Shown here: positions 1-13,178 of the stretch, piece after piece | Layout: each line of letters begins with the position of its first letter | Numbering within the stretch: the first letter of the stretch is position 1 | DNA from: Anastatus disparis | Lineage: Eukaryota > Arthropoda > Insecta > Hymenoptera > Eupelmidae | Length of the DNA stretch: 64,000 bases | Reading direction: 5' to 3' | Assembly: GCA_017163975.1 (NCBI GenBank) | Contig: JAFFSR010000251.1 | Span: forward strand, 8,060,001-8,124,000 | Notes under the pieces: generated by a model | What the model saw: only the letters and a program-made list of their open reading frames with translations | Told to the model about the DNA's origin: nothing | Databases searched by the model: none | Made by a program: the position numbers and the translations under genes

Positions 1-828
1 AAAATAGTCTTGCGAATATTTTACATGATTGATTGATTGAAATTGCTGATAAACACACTAGAAAGGTCACTTTTGATGTTTTAACATACACAAAGTAAAA
101 TTATTAAGTTTCAAATTATTTATTGTATTTAGTACTCGATTCTGAGTTGGAAAAAAAATCAACTACAATATTGTGTAGAGCTTCAATTATAGTTTAAGTG
201 CATTTTTTTTAATAGTTTTAAAAAACTATGAAAAAGATTTTAATTAAATTTTTGGTTATAATTGGGGGTGGATTGACGATTTGCATAAAAAATGTAATTA
301 TAATATGCAATCCACTTATTAAATATAATAATTAGTATATTATTACATATAATTTTCGTATGCTACTATAAATTCTTATGTATACTATGATTATATATTT
401 AGTAAAATTTTCAATTATTCTAATTTTTGTTACTATTTTTTATATTCACCAAATCAAACTTTGTGTATTTACAATTTACGACGTTAAATTGAAATAAAAA
501 ATACTAAATTTTGTTAAAATTAATGATGGATAATTATTTTTAACTTTATGATTAGTATTAGTTTATTTACCAACTTACCTCGATCCCTAAGCTAATCTAC
601 CCCAAGATTTTGCCCAATTGTCATAAAAATGTGCCTGAAAAAACTCTTTCATAATTCATTTGTTATTAGATTTTCAATTTCCAAAAAATTCTCAAATGCT
701 GCTGTAGCGGAGTATTTTTATGAGTGCTTTTTATTTTTTTTTATATATCTAATAGTTTCTGTACAAAAAATCAAATTTTTTAAAATTGACAACTAGCCAT
801 GTATTACGTGTATAAAACCATCAAAGTA
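1..828. other. AT-rich non-coding stretch
   Basis: I see no gene, RNA or recognisable repeat here. The sequence is AT-rich with short A and T runs and stop codons in all frames. Confidence 0.6.
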
Positions 829-1020
829 TAGTACATTTTGTAACGGGTATGAAAAGGCTTTATTTACGAAACGAGAAGTTTACGGCCCAAGCCGAAGGCG
901 AGGGTCGTAACGAGTTTCGTAAAAAAGCCTTTTCATACCAGTTGCAAACCGTATTTTTTGCCATGAGAGCCAGGAAAGAGCAACGAAGTTGAGATTTTGG
1001 GGTTAGAATGGCAAAAAATA
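829..1020. mobile_element. Two-hairpin palindromic element, copy H1
   Basis: A long imperfect stem (about 846-872 pairing with 914-939) surrounds a GC-rich tip in which GCCGAAGGC (891-899) can form a GCC/GGC stem with a GAA triloop. A second, weaker inverted pair follows, opening with TTTTTTGCCATGAGAG and closing with AATGGCAAAAAATA. The same order of parts occurs at 47,018-47,240 and 50,040-50,205. There is no coding capacity. The left edge (ATAGTACATT) matches the copy at 50,040, which is why I place the boundary there. A tRNA-derived SINE begins directly at its right end. The transposition mechanism is unknown; a non-autonomous element is my inference. Confidence 0.6.
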
Positions 1021-1025
1021 TATTT

Positions 1026-1211
1026 TTTAACGTTGCTGTATTTATGCTATTATTGCGATGCTAATTAGCAACGGAGATAGTTAGTGTATTTTTAAACAAA
1101 GCACATGTAACGTACAGCGGTACTTGTATCAACGGGCCGAGACTGGTATTCGAACTCGGGACCTCGAGATTACGAATTCATCGCTCTATCGAGTGAGCCA
1201 CTGACAACCTC
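1026..1211 (-). mobile_element. tRNA-derived SINE, family 1, copy 1
   Basis: Read on the minus strand, a tRNA-like head starts GAGGTTGTCAGTGGCTCACT. It contains an A-box-like GTGGCTCACTCGATAGAG and a B-box GAGTTCGAATAC. A body follows that is shared with the other copies (GTACGTTACATGTGCTTTG, CTAATTAGCATCGC) and ends in AACGTTAAAAA. The B-box shows that the element derives from a Pol III-transcribed tRNA. The body sequence is shared among the copies in this window, which defines a family. It looks full length at about 185 bp. Confidence 0.85.
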
Positions 1212-4200
1212 AAAGTGAATAATCTTCATTATTAAAGTTATTTGTAATGTTAAAAAGTTTCGGGGTTTATAGAAGTAAACGCAACTGAAAAACAAACCTT
1301 ACTTATTATAATCTAAAGTATACAATTTTATGTTTGAATAACAATTTGAATAATATTTACAAGAGTCTTTGTGTATTAATGATCTTTTGGAAAAAAATTT
1401 GCTGATGGATGTAACTGTTTTTTGGTTGCACAGAAACATCTATCTTTTTTAAATGTTATTTGATAATGTAGAAAGTAATTGAACAAAATTATTTAAGAAA
1501 AGAAAATATTTCACTTGAAAAAAAAACATTTATTTTTTTCTTATTATGACAACGCGAATAAATTAAAAAAGAATGAATCCAAAATATTGTAGAATTTTTA
1601 TTTAACTTTTGTATTCCAACTTTACCAAACACAATTCTGAATTTTTATTAAAATTTAAAAAAATGTATAACAAAAAGTAAGAAGAGCAATATGAAATTCA
1701 TCCGAAAATAGCATTTTCACTTAAAATTCCAATGTATCTCTCCTCTCATTGTCCATTCGCGAAAGATCCCACTCGTTCTTCGTCTCTCATCCACAAATAT
1801 AATATGCACACACGTATGCATGACGTCTTGATACGCAATCCCGATAAAAGCTCAGGGCCAAACGTTAGCTCCTAACCCAAGCACAACGATAATTCATCCG
1901 TAGAACGACCTCCCGCAGACGTTTATCTTTTTCACGTGTATATATACACGTATATAAAGCATTTCATATGAACCCTATCTACACTTATATTACCAGTTGC
2001 GACGATGTTGCTTACTGCTTCTTGCTGCTGTTTCATGAACGTCATGTATGCAAATATAAGAAAAAATAAAAAAAATAATGTTCATGCCGAGAAGAGAATA
2101 TAGAAGAACTTGTTTATTATACGTGGATTCGTCCAAAGATATGATGAAAAATTTTAAGAAAGAAGCTGTAAACGTTTGGACGTTCGTGTATAAAGAGATA
2201 CTTTGATATCAGAGGCAGTTTCTAGCTTTAAGGTAAAACGTCAGCTCAGGTGGCAATTCTTTGATGCTTATTTTGATGCTATTTACTAATGCTATGGTTG
2301 GGACGAGAGTTAGGAATTTAATTTTTTTTTTTTTTTTCAATGAAGATTGAATATCTTAATATATGTTTTTGACTCTAGCAACAGTATTATTTTTTTAAAT
2401 TAAATATAATAAATTGAAAGAACAGTACTGTCTAGACTGTCTGTACTTGCAACTTTTCGACTACTTGTATGTAGTCTTTTTTAAGCAGATTCTCAGCAGT
2501 TTTTCTTACATAATAATTATCTCATTATAGATATCTGTTTTCTTGCAAAAACAGTTTGCACGTCTGAAAATTTTAAGTTCATAATATGGTTTGCAGTCAA
2601 AAGTTTAGATGGAATAGCTCCTGGATTTATTTTTTTATATGATTGGATATCTTTATTTTATTATATTTATACATTTATAATGAAATATAAATTAATGTTT
2701 ATTGAATTTTAAACTCTTTTTTAATTTTAAAATAAACGAATAACATATATTTTTATATTTTGAAAGATTAAGGGATAAGGATTTTTGTATATGAATTTTA
2801 TGCGGATACATAATGAAGTTTATATTACCATTAACGTAAAAAAAAGAACATTTTTCTGTGATTCAATGTAATAGTTGGTAAAGTTTTCCTGGAAATCGTA
2901 TTAACTAAATCGTATTAAAATTTTTTCAAAGCTTTTTTTCATAGAAGATATAAAAAATATCAACTGAATGACATCAAAGGATTGTTTAATAAAAGCTTCC
3001 TTTTGATTAAAAAAAATTGTTTCGTTTCCATTTTCGAAGTTTTGGGAAAGTCTGTCAATTCAAAGTATAGTAATACCTTTTTGGCGAAAAATTATATTTT
3101 TCTGAAAACATTTTACAATATTCATGGAAAAGTCGAAAATTTGATATACATTAGCAAAGTTAAACTTTTACTGTACGAAATTTTTATTCTGAATAACATA
3201 ATGTCAACTTCATGCTATAGAATATATTAATAATAAAGCTTTTAATACTCTATCCAAGTTGAATACATTTCTCAAAAAATAATTTATATTTTAATAATTT
3301 TATTAAAATTTTTGTCCCATATAGCTTTTAAGTTTTAATTTGACTTTATAAGCAATATTTATAATTTTATGAAATCAAATGTATATTTTCCAGAAAAATT
3401 CCATGAATAAAATATTACTAAATATACATTCTTTGATGAATCTGAAAAATATTTCTGCAATCAAGCTGCATAACGACATTAGCTTTTCATCTTAGCATAC
3501 TTTCACGGCATGACGTATATAATTCAGACTCGTTAAAAGTTACCAAAAACTTAGCTCTGCTTTAAAGCAATGCTTCTTTCTTCTTATAGATAAATCTGTT
3601 TTTGGTTCAAGGAGAATTCCAAATGAATATGTTACTTTGTGCGTAAGGGTTCGTTCTTCTTCTATTTTTTTTCGTCTTTTTTCTCTCCCTCTTTTCATTC
3701 CGAATGCATGAAAGATTCGAAGCAGAACCAAACTCGTAAAGAAACAGACAAATTGCTCAATTATGTCTGTGATGTACGAGCACGTTAATTAAAATTGCTA
3801 TAATGAATATAATGTCTAGCATTTTATTTATTTTTTATTGTTGTATTTTTTCATTTGATTGAATAATATGTATTATTCATACATTCAGATATTTTCGATT
3901 GAAATTTTGTGGCCGGTAAAATGTAATTATATGAAGTATGTAAAGTCATTATTGTTGAAGGTAATTTTTAACTTTTAATAAAAAAAATTCATATTTCAAT
4001 ATAATAATCTAAATTAAAACATTTTTTTCACTTAGAGAAATTTTCGTATGATGAAAATTGCCAATAAAAAAATGTAATTTTTAAAATAGCATGTTTTGAT
4101 GTGTAATAAGAAATCAAAATACGCTATTGCTTTCTCTATATGAGAAATACAAAAATGTGTAACCGATGCCATGCAGTAAATTAAATGGAAACATTCTTTA

Positions 4201-4780
4201 ATAAAATTTCTCATTTACCAACTTTATATTTTTCAATTGATTATAAAGTTTTTATTATTCATGATAATAATAATATTTATTCATAAAAAGTCAATCCCAC
4301 TTAGGATAGTGAACTAAACAGCATAAAATTTACACAAAACTCGTGAAAAAATAAGTAAAATATGTGTTCTTAAACATAATTCATACACAGAATTTATGTA
4401 AAATTATTTTAAAAAGAAATATAATGAATAAAATATAACACTGCTGATTTCGACATGTACAATTTTAGAAAAAAAATTGTTGGATTGAAAAGAAATTTTT
4501 TCATAAAACACTTGAACAAATAAATCATAAGATTAAATTTTAAGAGAATTTTTTATTTTCCAATATTATGTTTTGATATATTTAACACCTATAAGATAAT
4601 ATATTTAACATATATAACATTAAGTACAATAATATTATACATAAATATAAAGTAAAAAATCTAATGTAAAGAAAATTTAATTGTACGTATTTATTTGTTT
4701 CAGTAATAAATTTTTCCGAAAGGTGAAATTTTTTAAATATCGAAAAATTAAAAAAATTAACAATTACAAGGAATAAAAAC
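1212..4780. other. Non-coding AT-rich stretch
   Basis: No gene is supportable. The frames open for 60-80 codons (for example 2982-3230 plus and 3540-3731 minus) are AT-biased or sit on a CT/GA tract and show no protein family features. A few T runs are present (around 2,325-2,338). Confidence 0.55.
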
Positions 4781-4976
4781 TATTTTATTTTATTTTATTT
4801 AACATCACTATACTTATGATACTAATTAGCGACGGAGATTTACAGTGTGTTTTTGTAAACAAAGCACATGTAATGTACAGTGGTACTTGTATCACAATCG
4901 GCCGAGAGCGAGATTCGAACTCGGATTCTCGAGATTATGAATCCAACGCTCTATCGAGTGAGCCACTGAAGACCTC
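4781..4976 (-). mobile_element. tRNA-derived SINE, family 1, copy 2
   Basis: The minus-strand head GAGGTCTTCAGTGGCTCACT, the B-box GAGTTCGAATCTC, the shared body and the tail (GTTAAATAAAATAAAATAAA) match the family found at 1,026, 8,547, 12,971 and 22,017. The tail on the plus strand appears as a TTTTA repeat at about 4,781-4,800. The copy looks complete. Confidence 0.85.
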
Positions 4977-5018
4977 GATTGCAATATTGAAAAAATTTCT
5001 TCATATCCTTAAAAGATA

Positions 5019-5134
5019 ACCATGTGTTAACGTACAGTGATGCTTCTATCAACCGGCTGCCGAGAACGGGATTCGAACTCAGAACCCCGAGATTACGAAT
5101 CCACGCTCTACCAACTGAGCCACTCACCGGTTCA
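5019..5134 (-). mobile_element. tRNA-derived SINE, divergent or truncated copy 3
   Basis: The minus strand reads as a tRNA-like head, GGTGAGTGGCTCAGTTGG, then a B-box GAGTTCGAATCCC, then only the start of the family body (CACTGTACGTTAACACATG). The terminal body and tail are missing. The head differs from the neighbouring copy in having CAGTTGG where the others have CACTCGG, so it may be a sister subfamily. It lies about 40 bp from copy 2 in the same orientation. Confidence 0.75.
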
Positions 5135-5192
5135 TCATGATAAATAAGAGGATTTAACCCTAAATTTAATTTGTAAATAATATCCTAAACTA

Positions 5193-5365
5193 CACGGAGG
5201 AAAATTCCACCATAAAAATTATTATTTGACATAATAACCGAGGGACATACTTTATTTTGTAAATTACATTACTATTTAAAATAGCAATTTTCACAATGTA
5301 AAATAGTAATTTTTATACAAAGCAAGTATGAATTTGTAATTTTTACGATGGAATTTTTCCCCGTT
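5193..5365. mobile_element. 173-bp palindromic MITE with TA flanks
   Basis: The left end CACGGAGGAAAATTCCACC and the right end, whose complement starts AACGGGGAAAAATTCCATCG, form terminal inverted repeats. A TA dinucleotide lies immediately outside each end (5191-5192 and 5366-5367). The interior is itself largely self-complementary. TA flanks suggest Tc1/mariner-type mobilisation (inference). The terminus resembles those of the elements at 43,185 and 52,912. Confidence 0.7.
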
Positions 5366-5367
5366 TA

Positions 5368-8300
5368 CACAATAATGGATTTGACTTTTATTAATTTAAA
5401 GTACATATTTTATAAATTTGATTATTCGAATCAAATGTGTTTACATTTAAAAAAATATATAACAAATTTTTTGAATTTCTTGATTTAAAAGTATTTAACA
5501 TCTAATTTAAGATTAAGAGAATTAAGTAAATGTAATATATTTTTTTATTTTAATTTAATGATGAAGTACTGTTGAAACATTTGGCAGCGTTTTTATTAAG
5601 TATAAAAAGTAATTTTTCTGTAAAAAAAGTTATATTATGCGTTATTAAAAATATCATTAAAATTTTGATAACTTTTTGTTAAAAAAAAATAAATTTTTTT
5701 CCAAGAATTTTTTTACACGAAGTATTTCTGTAAATACACAAAACAGAGATTTCATTTTTATAAATTCTTGTTTTCAGGAATTTTTCTGTTTTGCATTCAT
5801 TAAGCCACCTGAAGTGGTAAAAAAAAATCTAATAAAATTCGTCCTTTCTATATCTGATAAATATTTTTAACTTTGAGAATCAAATAAAATTCATTGTATC
5901 ACTTTAACTTCATCACGAATTTGTGTTTTATTTGATAATAATATAAACTCTATTTCATAAAATTTATAGCACTATAAAGAATTCTTAATAACAAGGACAT
6001 TAACTGAATCTTATAAGATTATCTTTTGAAATAATCATAATTAATATAAGAAGATAAAGAAGAAAGAAAAAAAGAGGTGACAAGTAAATGAACTTTTGCA
6101 TAAAAGTACATAATGAAAATACACGCGTCAACAAGTACAAGATTTACCCAGAAATGAGAAAAGGAAAAAGAGTATACGAAGCGTAACATGTTATATGTAC
6201 TTAAAAGCTAAAAACTTAAACTCACTCGACAAACGGCGGTTCTAAAAAAGAAAATAAAAAAAAAGATGAAAAAAAAACGAAGAAATAGCGGATGTATATA
6301 TATATGCCTTTATAATACACCTGCATACAACAAATATATTTTCGTGTGATTCTTCTTTTAGCAATGCAAGCTAACATCATTTCGATGATTATCAAAACTC
6401 GTTAAAACTTTTAGGAATGGTACTAAAACTGTATAACATTTTAAGCTCATGACATTATATACATGCGCTTAAAGTCTCATCCGTTAATTCTTTACTTTGC
6501 AAAGCTTTAGAAAAAAAAAGAAAAACAAAACTTATGCCGGTGTGAAACTTTATCTACTGGAACTTTAAGTATCGAGCGTAAAATTATCTACTGCTTGTTA
6601 TTGCCTCATAGATTTACTTCTAGGATATTACAATGCCGCGTATAATGTACAAATAAAAAATATTTTTTTTTGTTTATCCGCATACTTTTTTACTAATGAT
6701 AAAAGATAGCTTGCACATTCTTTGTACAATAATTATTTGCTAATGTTGGTATTTATCGATGTAACATCCATTGATAATTGAAATATTGTAATATAAATTC
6801 GTGTTTATCTTTTACCTGCAAATATTGGATTCCGCATACAGATGTTCCGGGATATTTGATATAAATTATTAGCGCGCATTATAATACAATTTATTTTTGT
6901 TCCATTAATGAACAACTGATTTATTTAGTTTGTTTGCTAATTATCATTTTAAATTATTTATAATTAATATAAATATTAATTAGTTCTGTTTTTAGAAATG
7001 AATAAAGCTATCAGTTATCAAAATAATGAGATGTATATCGATTTAATACAGTTTTAACGATATCGTAACTCGACTAAATTAAAGTTAAAATTATTTTAAA
7101 ATTATAAACGACAAATAAGCGGAAATCGAATAACTTCGTAAACTATATTCATGATTTTCCAATAGCTTTTCTTATGAATTCGAAGTATTTTTTATAATGA
7201 TTTAATGAATTTAAATTGCAAATAATTTGAATTTTATTTTTAAAACGATTTTTAGAAAATAAAGTTATATCTTCTAATCTTTTAGTTATATCTGTCATCT
7301 GTATGTATTCATCGCTAGTCAACTCGAAATTTCTATTCAAGACAAACTTCATAAAAACTTCATCAAGATTAGGACTTAATTTATGCATAATATAAAACTT
7401 TTTACTTCACCAAATTTTAATATTTTGCGAATAAAAAAAAATCTCCAACACTTCAGCTAATAAACCAGCATGACATTTGAAATAAAATATTCTTTACGAG
7501 AAGTGCAAAAAAGAAAGTAAAAATTGAAGATTCTTTACGACAACATATCAATTTCGCCTGAAACAAAGTTTATTATATAACATTAGTCGTGCGTATTTTA
7601 TTGTATTTTAAATAAAAGCTCGCCTTTTTTTCTTTCCGCATTCTGAGCATTTTGTCTCTTTATTATAACAAGCAAAGCAATTATCCCCTAGTCATTTTCA
7701 GTTGATTCGCTTATACAATATTGCAAACTAGTATACTAGACTCTCTTTTTTTTCTCTTTCTTTCTCTCTCTCTTTCTTTCTCTTTCTGTCATTGAAGGAG
7801 GCTGCGGACATTAGCAGCAAATTAATTTTCGCTTCGATAGCAATATTACGTACAACACAATGCAAAGAACAGTAGAAAGGATAAGAGAATAAAAGAGGGT
7901 GGGGGAAGGGGAGGGAAATAAAGGAGGAAGAGAAAGCCATGACAAGAAGCGTTCGAGTCTCTTGTAATATACCGACAAAAACATGAGTGGAGAACTCGGC
8001 TTGCGCAGCGCATAATAATGTACCTCAACAGCGAAACAATAAGATAGAAGGAGAAAGAGATGCTTCTACATTTTATATATGTATATATATATGCTTTAGC
8101 CAGTTGTACTTTTTGAAGAAAAAAAAAGAAAAAGGAAAAAAAAAGAATAAAAAATTAGGGAGAAAAGTAAGAGAGGGGAAGACGAGATGTCGAGTATTAT
8201 ACACAAAAGCATAGCGAGCTCATATATATATAGTAAGCTTTAAATGTATATATATATACATCTCTTTGTAAAAGTCCGCAAAATGTATGCAAACAAAGAG

Positions 8301-8546
8301 ACGAGCGCTCATGTTTAAGCGTATGTATGACACAGGCCAATGTAAGTAGCTTGGAATTATATATGTGGAACATTCCTCATAAAGCAAATTGGAACAATTG
8401 TTCAAGCTCCGGATTAAATGTAATATAATTTTTAAAAAATCTTATTTTTTTTTAAATTTCATTTTAAATAACGTTTTTTTGATTATTCTTTTTAACCTTA
8501 ACAAATAGTAGAATAAATAATAACTGATTTATAATTTAAGTTTTGA
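5368..8546. other. Non-coding stretch with GA/CT tracts
   Basis: No gene is supportable. The minus-strand frame 7149-7388 (79 codons) is less repetitive than most. It lacks a recognisable domain, splice context or upstream promoter, so I do not call it. A CT-rich tract spans about 7,740-7,790 and a GA-rich tract about 7,875-7,940. Confidence 0.5.
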
Positions 8547-8748
8547 GAGGTCGTGAGTGGCTCATTCGGTAGAGCGATGGATTCTTAATCTCGAGGTTCC
8601 GAGTTCGAATCCCGCTCTTGACTAATTTATACAAGCACCACTGTATACGTTACATGTGCTTTGTTCACAAACACACTAAAAACCTCCGTCGCTAATTAGC
8701 ATTTCAATGATAGCATAAATACAGCAACGTTAAATAAAAATAAAAATT
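8547..8748 (+). mobile_element. tRNA-derived SINE, family 1, copy 4
   Basis: The plus-strand head GAGGTCGTGAGTGGCTCATT carries an A-box region and a B-box GAGTTCGAATCCC. The body contains CACTGTATACGTTACATGTG and CTCCGTCGCTAATTAGCAT, and the tail is AACGTTAAATAAAAATAAAA. This is the clearest full-length copy and can serve as the family reference. It is about 200 bp. Confidence 0.88.
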
Positions 8749-11700
8749 TAACAATTATTTAATTTAATTTATGGGGCTTCATTATGATGAAAATAACATT
8801 TTTTTAACAACAATTATAAAAACATTAGAAAAAAAAAATTTTTGCATGGAAAAGATTTAGATTGGTTTAAAAATAATCCTAATGTCAGGTAACAAAAAAA
8901 AATTGACTGTTCATTATTTTTCTCTGAATATTAAATAAATAATTCAATATTTCAAATTGTTAAGACTTAATACAAACATAAAATCTAATAATAACCTAAA
9001 TAAATGAAAACAACAAATTTAAAAAAATTATATTGATATTATCAAAAATGTATATTTTAAAGAAAATATTTTGGTATTGGTTTTAAGATTTTTATAAAAA
9101 TAGAATCGTAATATATTTTTATTTTTATTACAATAAAATAGCAATAATAATTTTTCTGCAACAAACTTTAAAAGTATCTTTTCAATATATAACTAGTTAT
9201 ACTTCTACTAGCCTCTTACAATCGGTCTATGTGCAAACTATATATGCTTAAATTTATGCATTATTTTCTTATAATAAAAGAATAAACAAGAATGGTTAAG
9301 TAGAACTCATCAACGACCACTCGTATTTTCTCTTTATCTAACACCACCGGAATTTTTATTAGTGTCAAGAGGGGAAGCCACAAGGCAAATGGCAAACTGG
9401 TTCGTCGACAAAACATTTTGCCATCTAGTTCCTCTCTTGGTGTACTATGTATATATATACATTATATATTTCAACGCAAACAGTCAAATACACTTTTGCA
9501 AGTTTAATAATTGTATGTTATTCTGCATATGGGCAAAATAATCTGAATAAAGCGTACACATCTTATTTCTCAAACTGGATCAACATCTTTTTTTTTCTAC
9601 TAATTCTTTGTTTGTTAATATTTTTATACTTTTTATATTTAATAATTGATCATTAGAATTTTGTTCTACTGATATACCTAAAAATAAAATTTTATCACTA
9701 TTCTCGTTTATAAAGTAAAAATATTATTTATGATATGGTCCTCTATTTACCAGCTAGAAAATGGATTTTACAGTTATATTTCGTCGTAATTTTACAATGT
9801 TTGTATGATAATTAATAATATGTAAATATCCTTGTTTGTTATCAATTTTCACAATGTCCGCCTGCATAAAACAACGTAGATAAGAATCGTTATACTTATT
9901 TATTTTAATTGTTATTTTGTTTTAAGTAAAATATAATTAATTGTACTTTTTATTATTGTTAGATTAAAAATTTAAATTATCATTTGTGTAACTCATAAAT
10001 TTACATTGTATAATTGCATGGTATGCAAACAAACAGTTTAACAAGTGATCAAATACGTTAAGCATAAAAAAGGCACATTTAATTTGAAAAATAACATTTA
10101 TAAAAATATAACCACAAACATTTCTCACATAAATGATAGCTTTGTAAAGAAAAAAAATAAAATAGAGCATCTTCGCATTTATTTTCCATTAATTCCATAT
10201 GGAAATTACTCTCCTGTGTACCTCAAAAGCAAATAGCGCAGCGTTTATAAATAATGCAAAAAAAAGATAAACAGCGGAGCAAAAAAAAAGGAAAAAACAT
10301 ATAACCTTAACTAAGTACGGAACCCAGTAGTTATGAAAAACCTAATCTTAATTTCCATCTTTGGTGTATCTTCGTTACGCACCCTCCTCGAACCAATGGC
10401 GGGCAATTCTTTTTCCCGTACACGCGTGTACTTTTATCTCTTTTGTCATTGCATATGGTATTGTCCATATATTCATTTTTTTTCAATTTTTAACAAAAGA
10501 AAATGGAAATTGAAGAAAAGTAAATTGAAACTAAACGAAATAATCGGCTCAACCCGTTGGAGTAAAAGAATTTTTTTGGCACAACTTGTGCGAATTGCGT
10601 CATAAGAAAAGCAGAGTGGATAAACTTTGGCAATAGTATAAGTATGCGCTTGAAGACACGTGCGACCATTTTCTATTTCGCACGAAGCTTACAATTCCAA
10701 GTTTTCAACGAGCTCCTTGGCGCATCAAAGAAAATTTTCTCTTGAGCAAATGTGTAAAGAGTTGAGTTTGAAAAATACAAAGAGCTTATATGAGAAAATA
10801 AAAATAAATGAAAAAGGAAATATAATAATAGAGTTTTAAGGGTCAAACTTTTTTTCTAAGCTTTTTGGAAGAGATATATATATACTTTAAAGTAGAGAAT
10901 GCGACAAATTGTTTCTTTTATTGAGATTTTTAAAAATATATTTAATAAAGTTTACTTGTATTTTTTGGAATAAACTTAGTTTGTAAAAATAAGAAATTGT
11001 AGCTTTTAGTTCTTGCTTGTTCGTGACATCTTTTTGTTGTAGTGTTTTTTGAAATGTTTCGTCACAAAAGATAAAAGAAATTAAAAATTATTTTTATAAA
11101 TATAATATAGAAATTTTTTAAATTCCTTAAAATTATTTTTTTAAATTTTATTTTCATGAAATGCAATTAATAATTTTATGAATTGCAAAATCATATTTTT
11201 AGTGACAAAAAGGTCAATAAATTCCTTTTCAATCGTAGAAAGCAAAAATAGAATATTAAATTATGATTTAAAAAAAATAATTTATACCAGGAAATTTTAT
11301 TACATACAGATTTACAAAAAAGCATTGCCAACTCAATGTGCAGATGAAAAAGCTCTTTAAAAGTAATTTAAAAATATTTTCCCTTCAGTAAGTCGACTTC
11401 AAAAGGATTGATGAAATTTACGGGCAACTTGGAAAAAAAAGAGTTGCAATAAAATGTGTGCTTTGTCGAACTAAATTTTATTTACAATAAAGTACGTGAA
11501 TTCAATAAAAAACATATGAAATAAAAAAATTATGCGTTCACCGAATTTTAATAAAATATGCTCATATAGCTGTTAACAAGGAATTTAATCAAAAAATCTT
11601 TTTAAAAATTTTAATTTTATTTTAAAAGACAATCTGCACAAAGCCTGCATAGATTAAGAAGAAAAAACAGAGACAGAGAATCAAACACTTTCAAACTCTT

Positions 11701-12765
11701 GATCCTACATTGAATTTCTCCATTATTCAAAAGCAACTTGAATTTTAAAAAAAGAGGAAAAAAAGAACAAAAATCTTTCACATCATTCGAATTTTATCTA
11801 GAACACCTATATATTGTACGATCCCTGCCGATACATAATGCATTATATTCTACTCAACTCATATCGTCACACGTCTTTGGGTGACGCTCCCAAAAAATAT
11901 GTCGACGGGAGGAATCTGATTCATCTCTTTTTCTCGCTCGTCGTTTTCCTGTATAAGCCGATCAGCCAGTAGTGCAGCACCAGGACCCCAGATTGAATCT
12001 CTTTTTTTTTCTTAATAATCCATTTTCTATTTCATTCTATTTCACCCTCTCTTAAAAAAAAAAAACGAAACAATCGCATGAAATCCTGAAAGATCTCACT
12101 ACGGGCGGGCCAATCTTGATCCGCTACAATGACTAGAATGAACAGACATGTATGTCGCGACTGGGAAGTTAAGAAGATTAGAAAGTCTTCTCTCCCTTTT
12201 TTTGTACTTTTTTTATATTTTATTTTATTTAAGAGATGAGTAGGTACGGGAACAAATCATTTTCTGATTGCAACGTGTTTCGATACAACGTATTTTGGTG
12301 ATTGGGAATTGGTTGGGTTAATTAAAAGGACGTTGTTAGGAGTGACAGTTCGGAAACAAACTTTGGGATTATAGGTTTATTTGTGAAAAATAAAAATTGA
12401 TGCTTTAAATCTGGTAAGATAAATTTGTAAATTTTTATTGATGTAGTCACGTGGCTTTGATTCTCTTATGATTTAAAAAGTATATTTTATTTTTAATCCC
12501 TTGGATTAATATTTTTACTATTTTATTTAACGAAAATAAATATTTGATGTTCAATCAATCAACGTATTTTGATTAATAAGTAATTTATTGTCAGTAATGT
12601 CTTTTTGAAAAATTGCTAAATATATCAATAGGGACTAATATTTCAAATTAAGATTAAAATTTTACAATAATATTAAAACAGGATTCTGTCATTTGATGAT
12701 TTTACTAAATCTTAGTAAAATAGTTTTGTTTATAGGTACTTTGGGTATATAATTTATATACTGTA
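8749..12765. other. Non-coding AT-rich stretch
   Basis: No gene is supportable. The open frame at 10,333-10,605 (90 codons, plus) has no recognisable domain. Short TATATA runs and A/T runs are the only structure I see. Confidence 0.5.
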
Positions 12766-12929
12766 TTGCCGACATTACAGTTCCCCGAGTTTTTAATCAT
12801 TATTGACAAATTTTTCGAAAAATCTCTATATTATGTTTTTATTAATTAAAATGGAAGACTGTAATATAGAGATATTTTAAAAACTTTTAGATTAATAATA
12901 AAAAATTTAAAAAACTGTAATATCGGTAT
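12766..12929. mobile_element. Palindromic MITE, copy 1 (ACATTACAGTT family)
   Basis: The left end reads GCCGACATTACAGTT and the right end reads AACTGTAATATCGGTA, an inverted pair. The interior is also inverted-repeat rich, with two ATAGAGATA-type segments flanking the centre. A second copy of similar size and layout lies at 17,571-17,723. There is no coding capacity. Confidence 0.65.
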
Positions 12930-12970
12930 TTATATTTCCTCAACTAAAATATTATCAACTTATCGATTAT

Positions 12971-13178
12971 GAGGTCGTCAGTGGCTCACTCGGTAAGGTG
13001 ATGGATTCGTTATCTCGAGGGCCCGTGATCAAATCCCGCTCTCGGCCGATTTACATAAGCACCACTGTACGTTACATATGCTTTGTACACAAACACACTG
13101 AAACGACCTCCGTCGCTAATAATATGGTAATGATAGCATAAATACAGTGATGTTAAATAAATAAAATTAAAATAAAAT
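12971..13178 (+). mobile_element. tRNA-derived SINE, family 1, copy 5
   Basis: The plus-strand head GAGGTCGTCAGTGGCTCACT is followed by a decayed B-box (GTGATCAAATCCCGC in place of GAGTTCGAATCCC), the family body and a tail ATGTTAAATAAATAAAATT. The B-box substitutions suggest an old copy that is no longer transcribed. Confidence 0.83.

Noticed and set aside
829..1020. CRISPR-like or bacterial palindromic repeat, suggested by GCCGAAGGCGAGG
   Set aside because: Copies are dispersed, not regularly spaced, and lie in clearly eukaryotic DNA among SINEs. There are no cas-like genes and no spacer pattern.
1026..1211. Possible functional tRNA gene
   Set aside because: The tRNA-like head is followed by a repeated body and AT-rich tail shared by several copies, and acceptor ends do not pair well. 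It is a SINE.
7149..7388. 79-codon minus-strand frame, protein-like composition
   Set aside because: There is no recognised domain, no flanking exons and no promoter context. A frame of this length is expected by chance in this much sequence. A homology search would be decisive.
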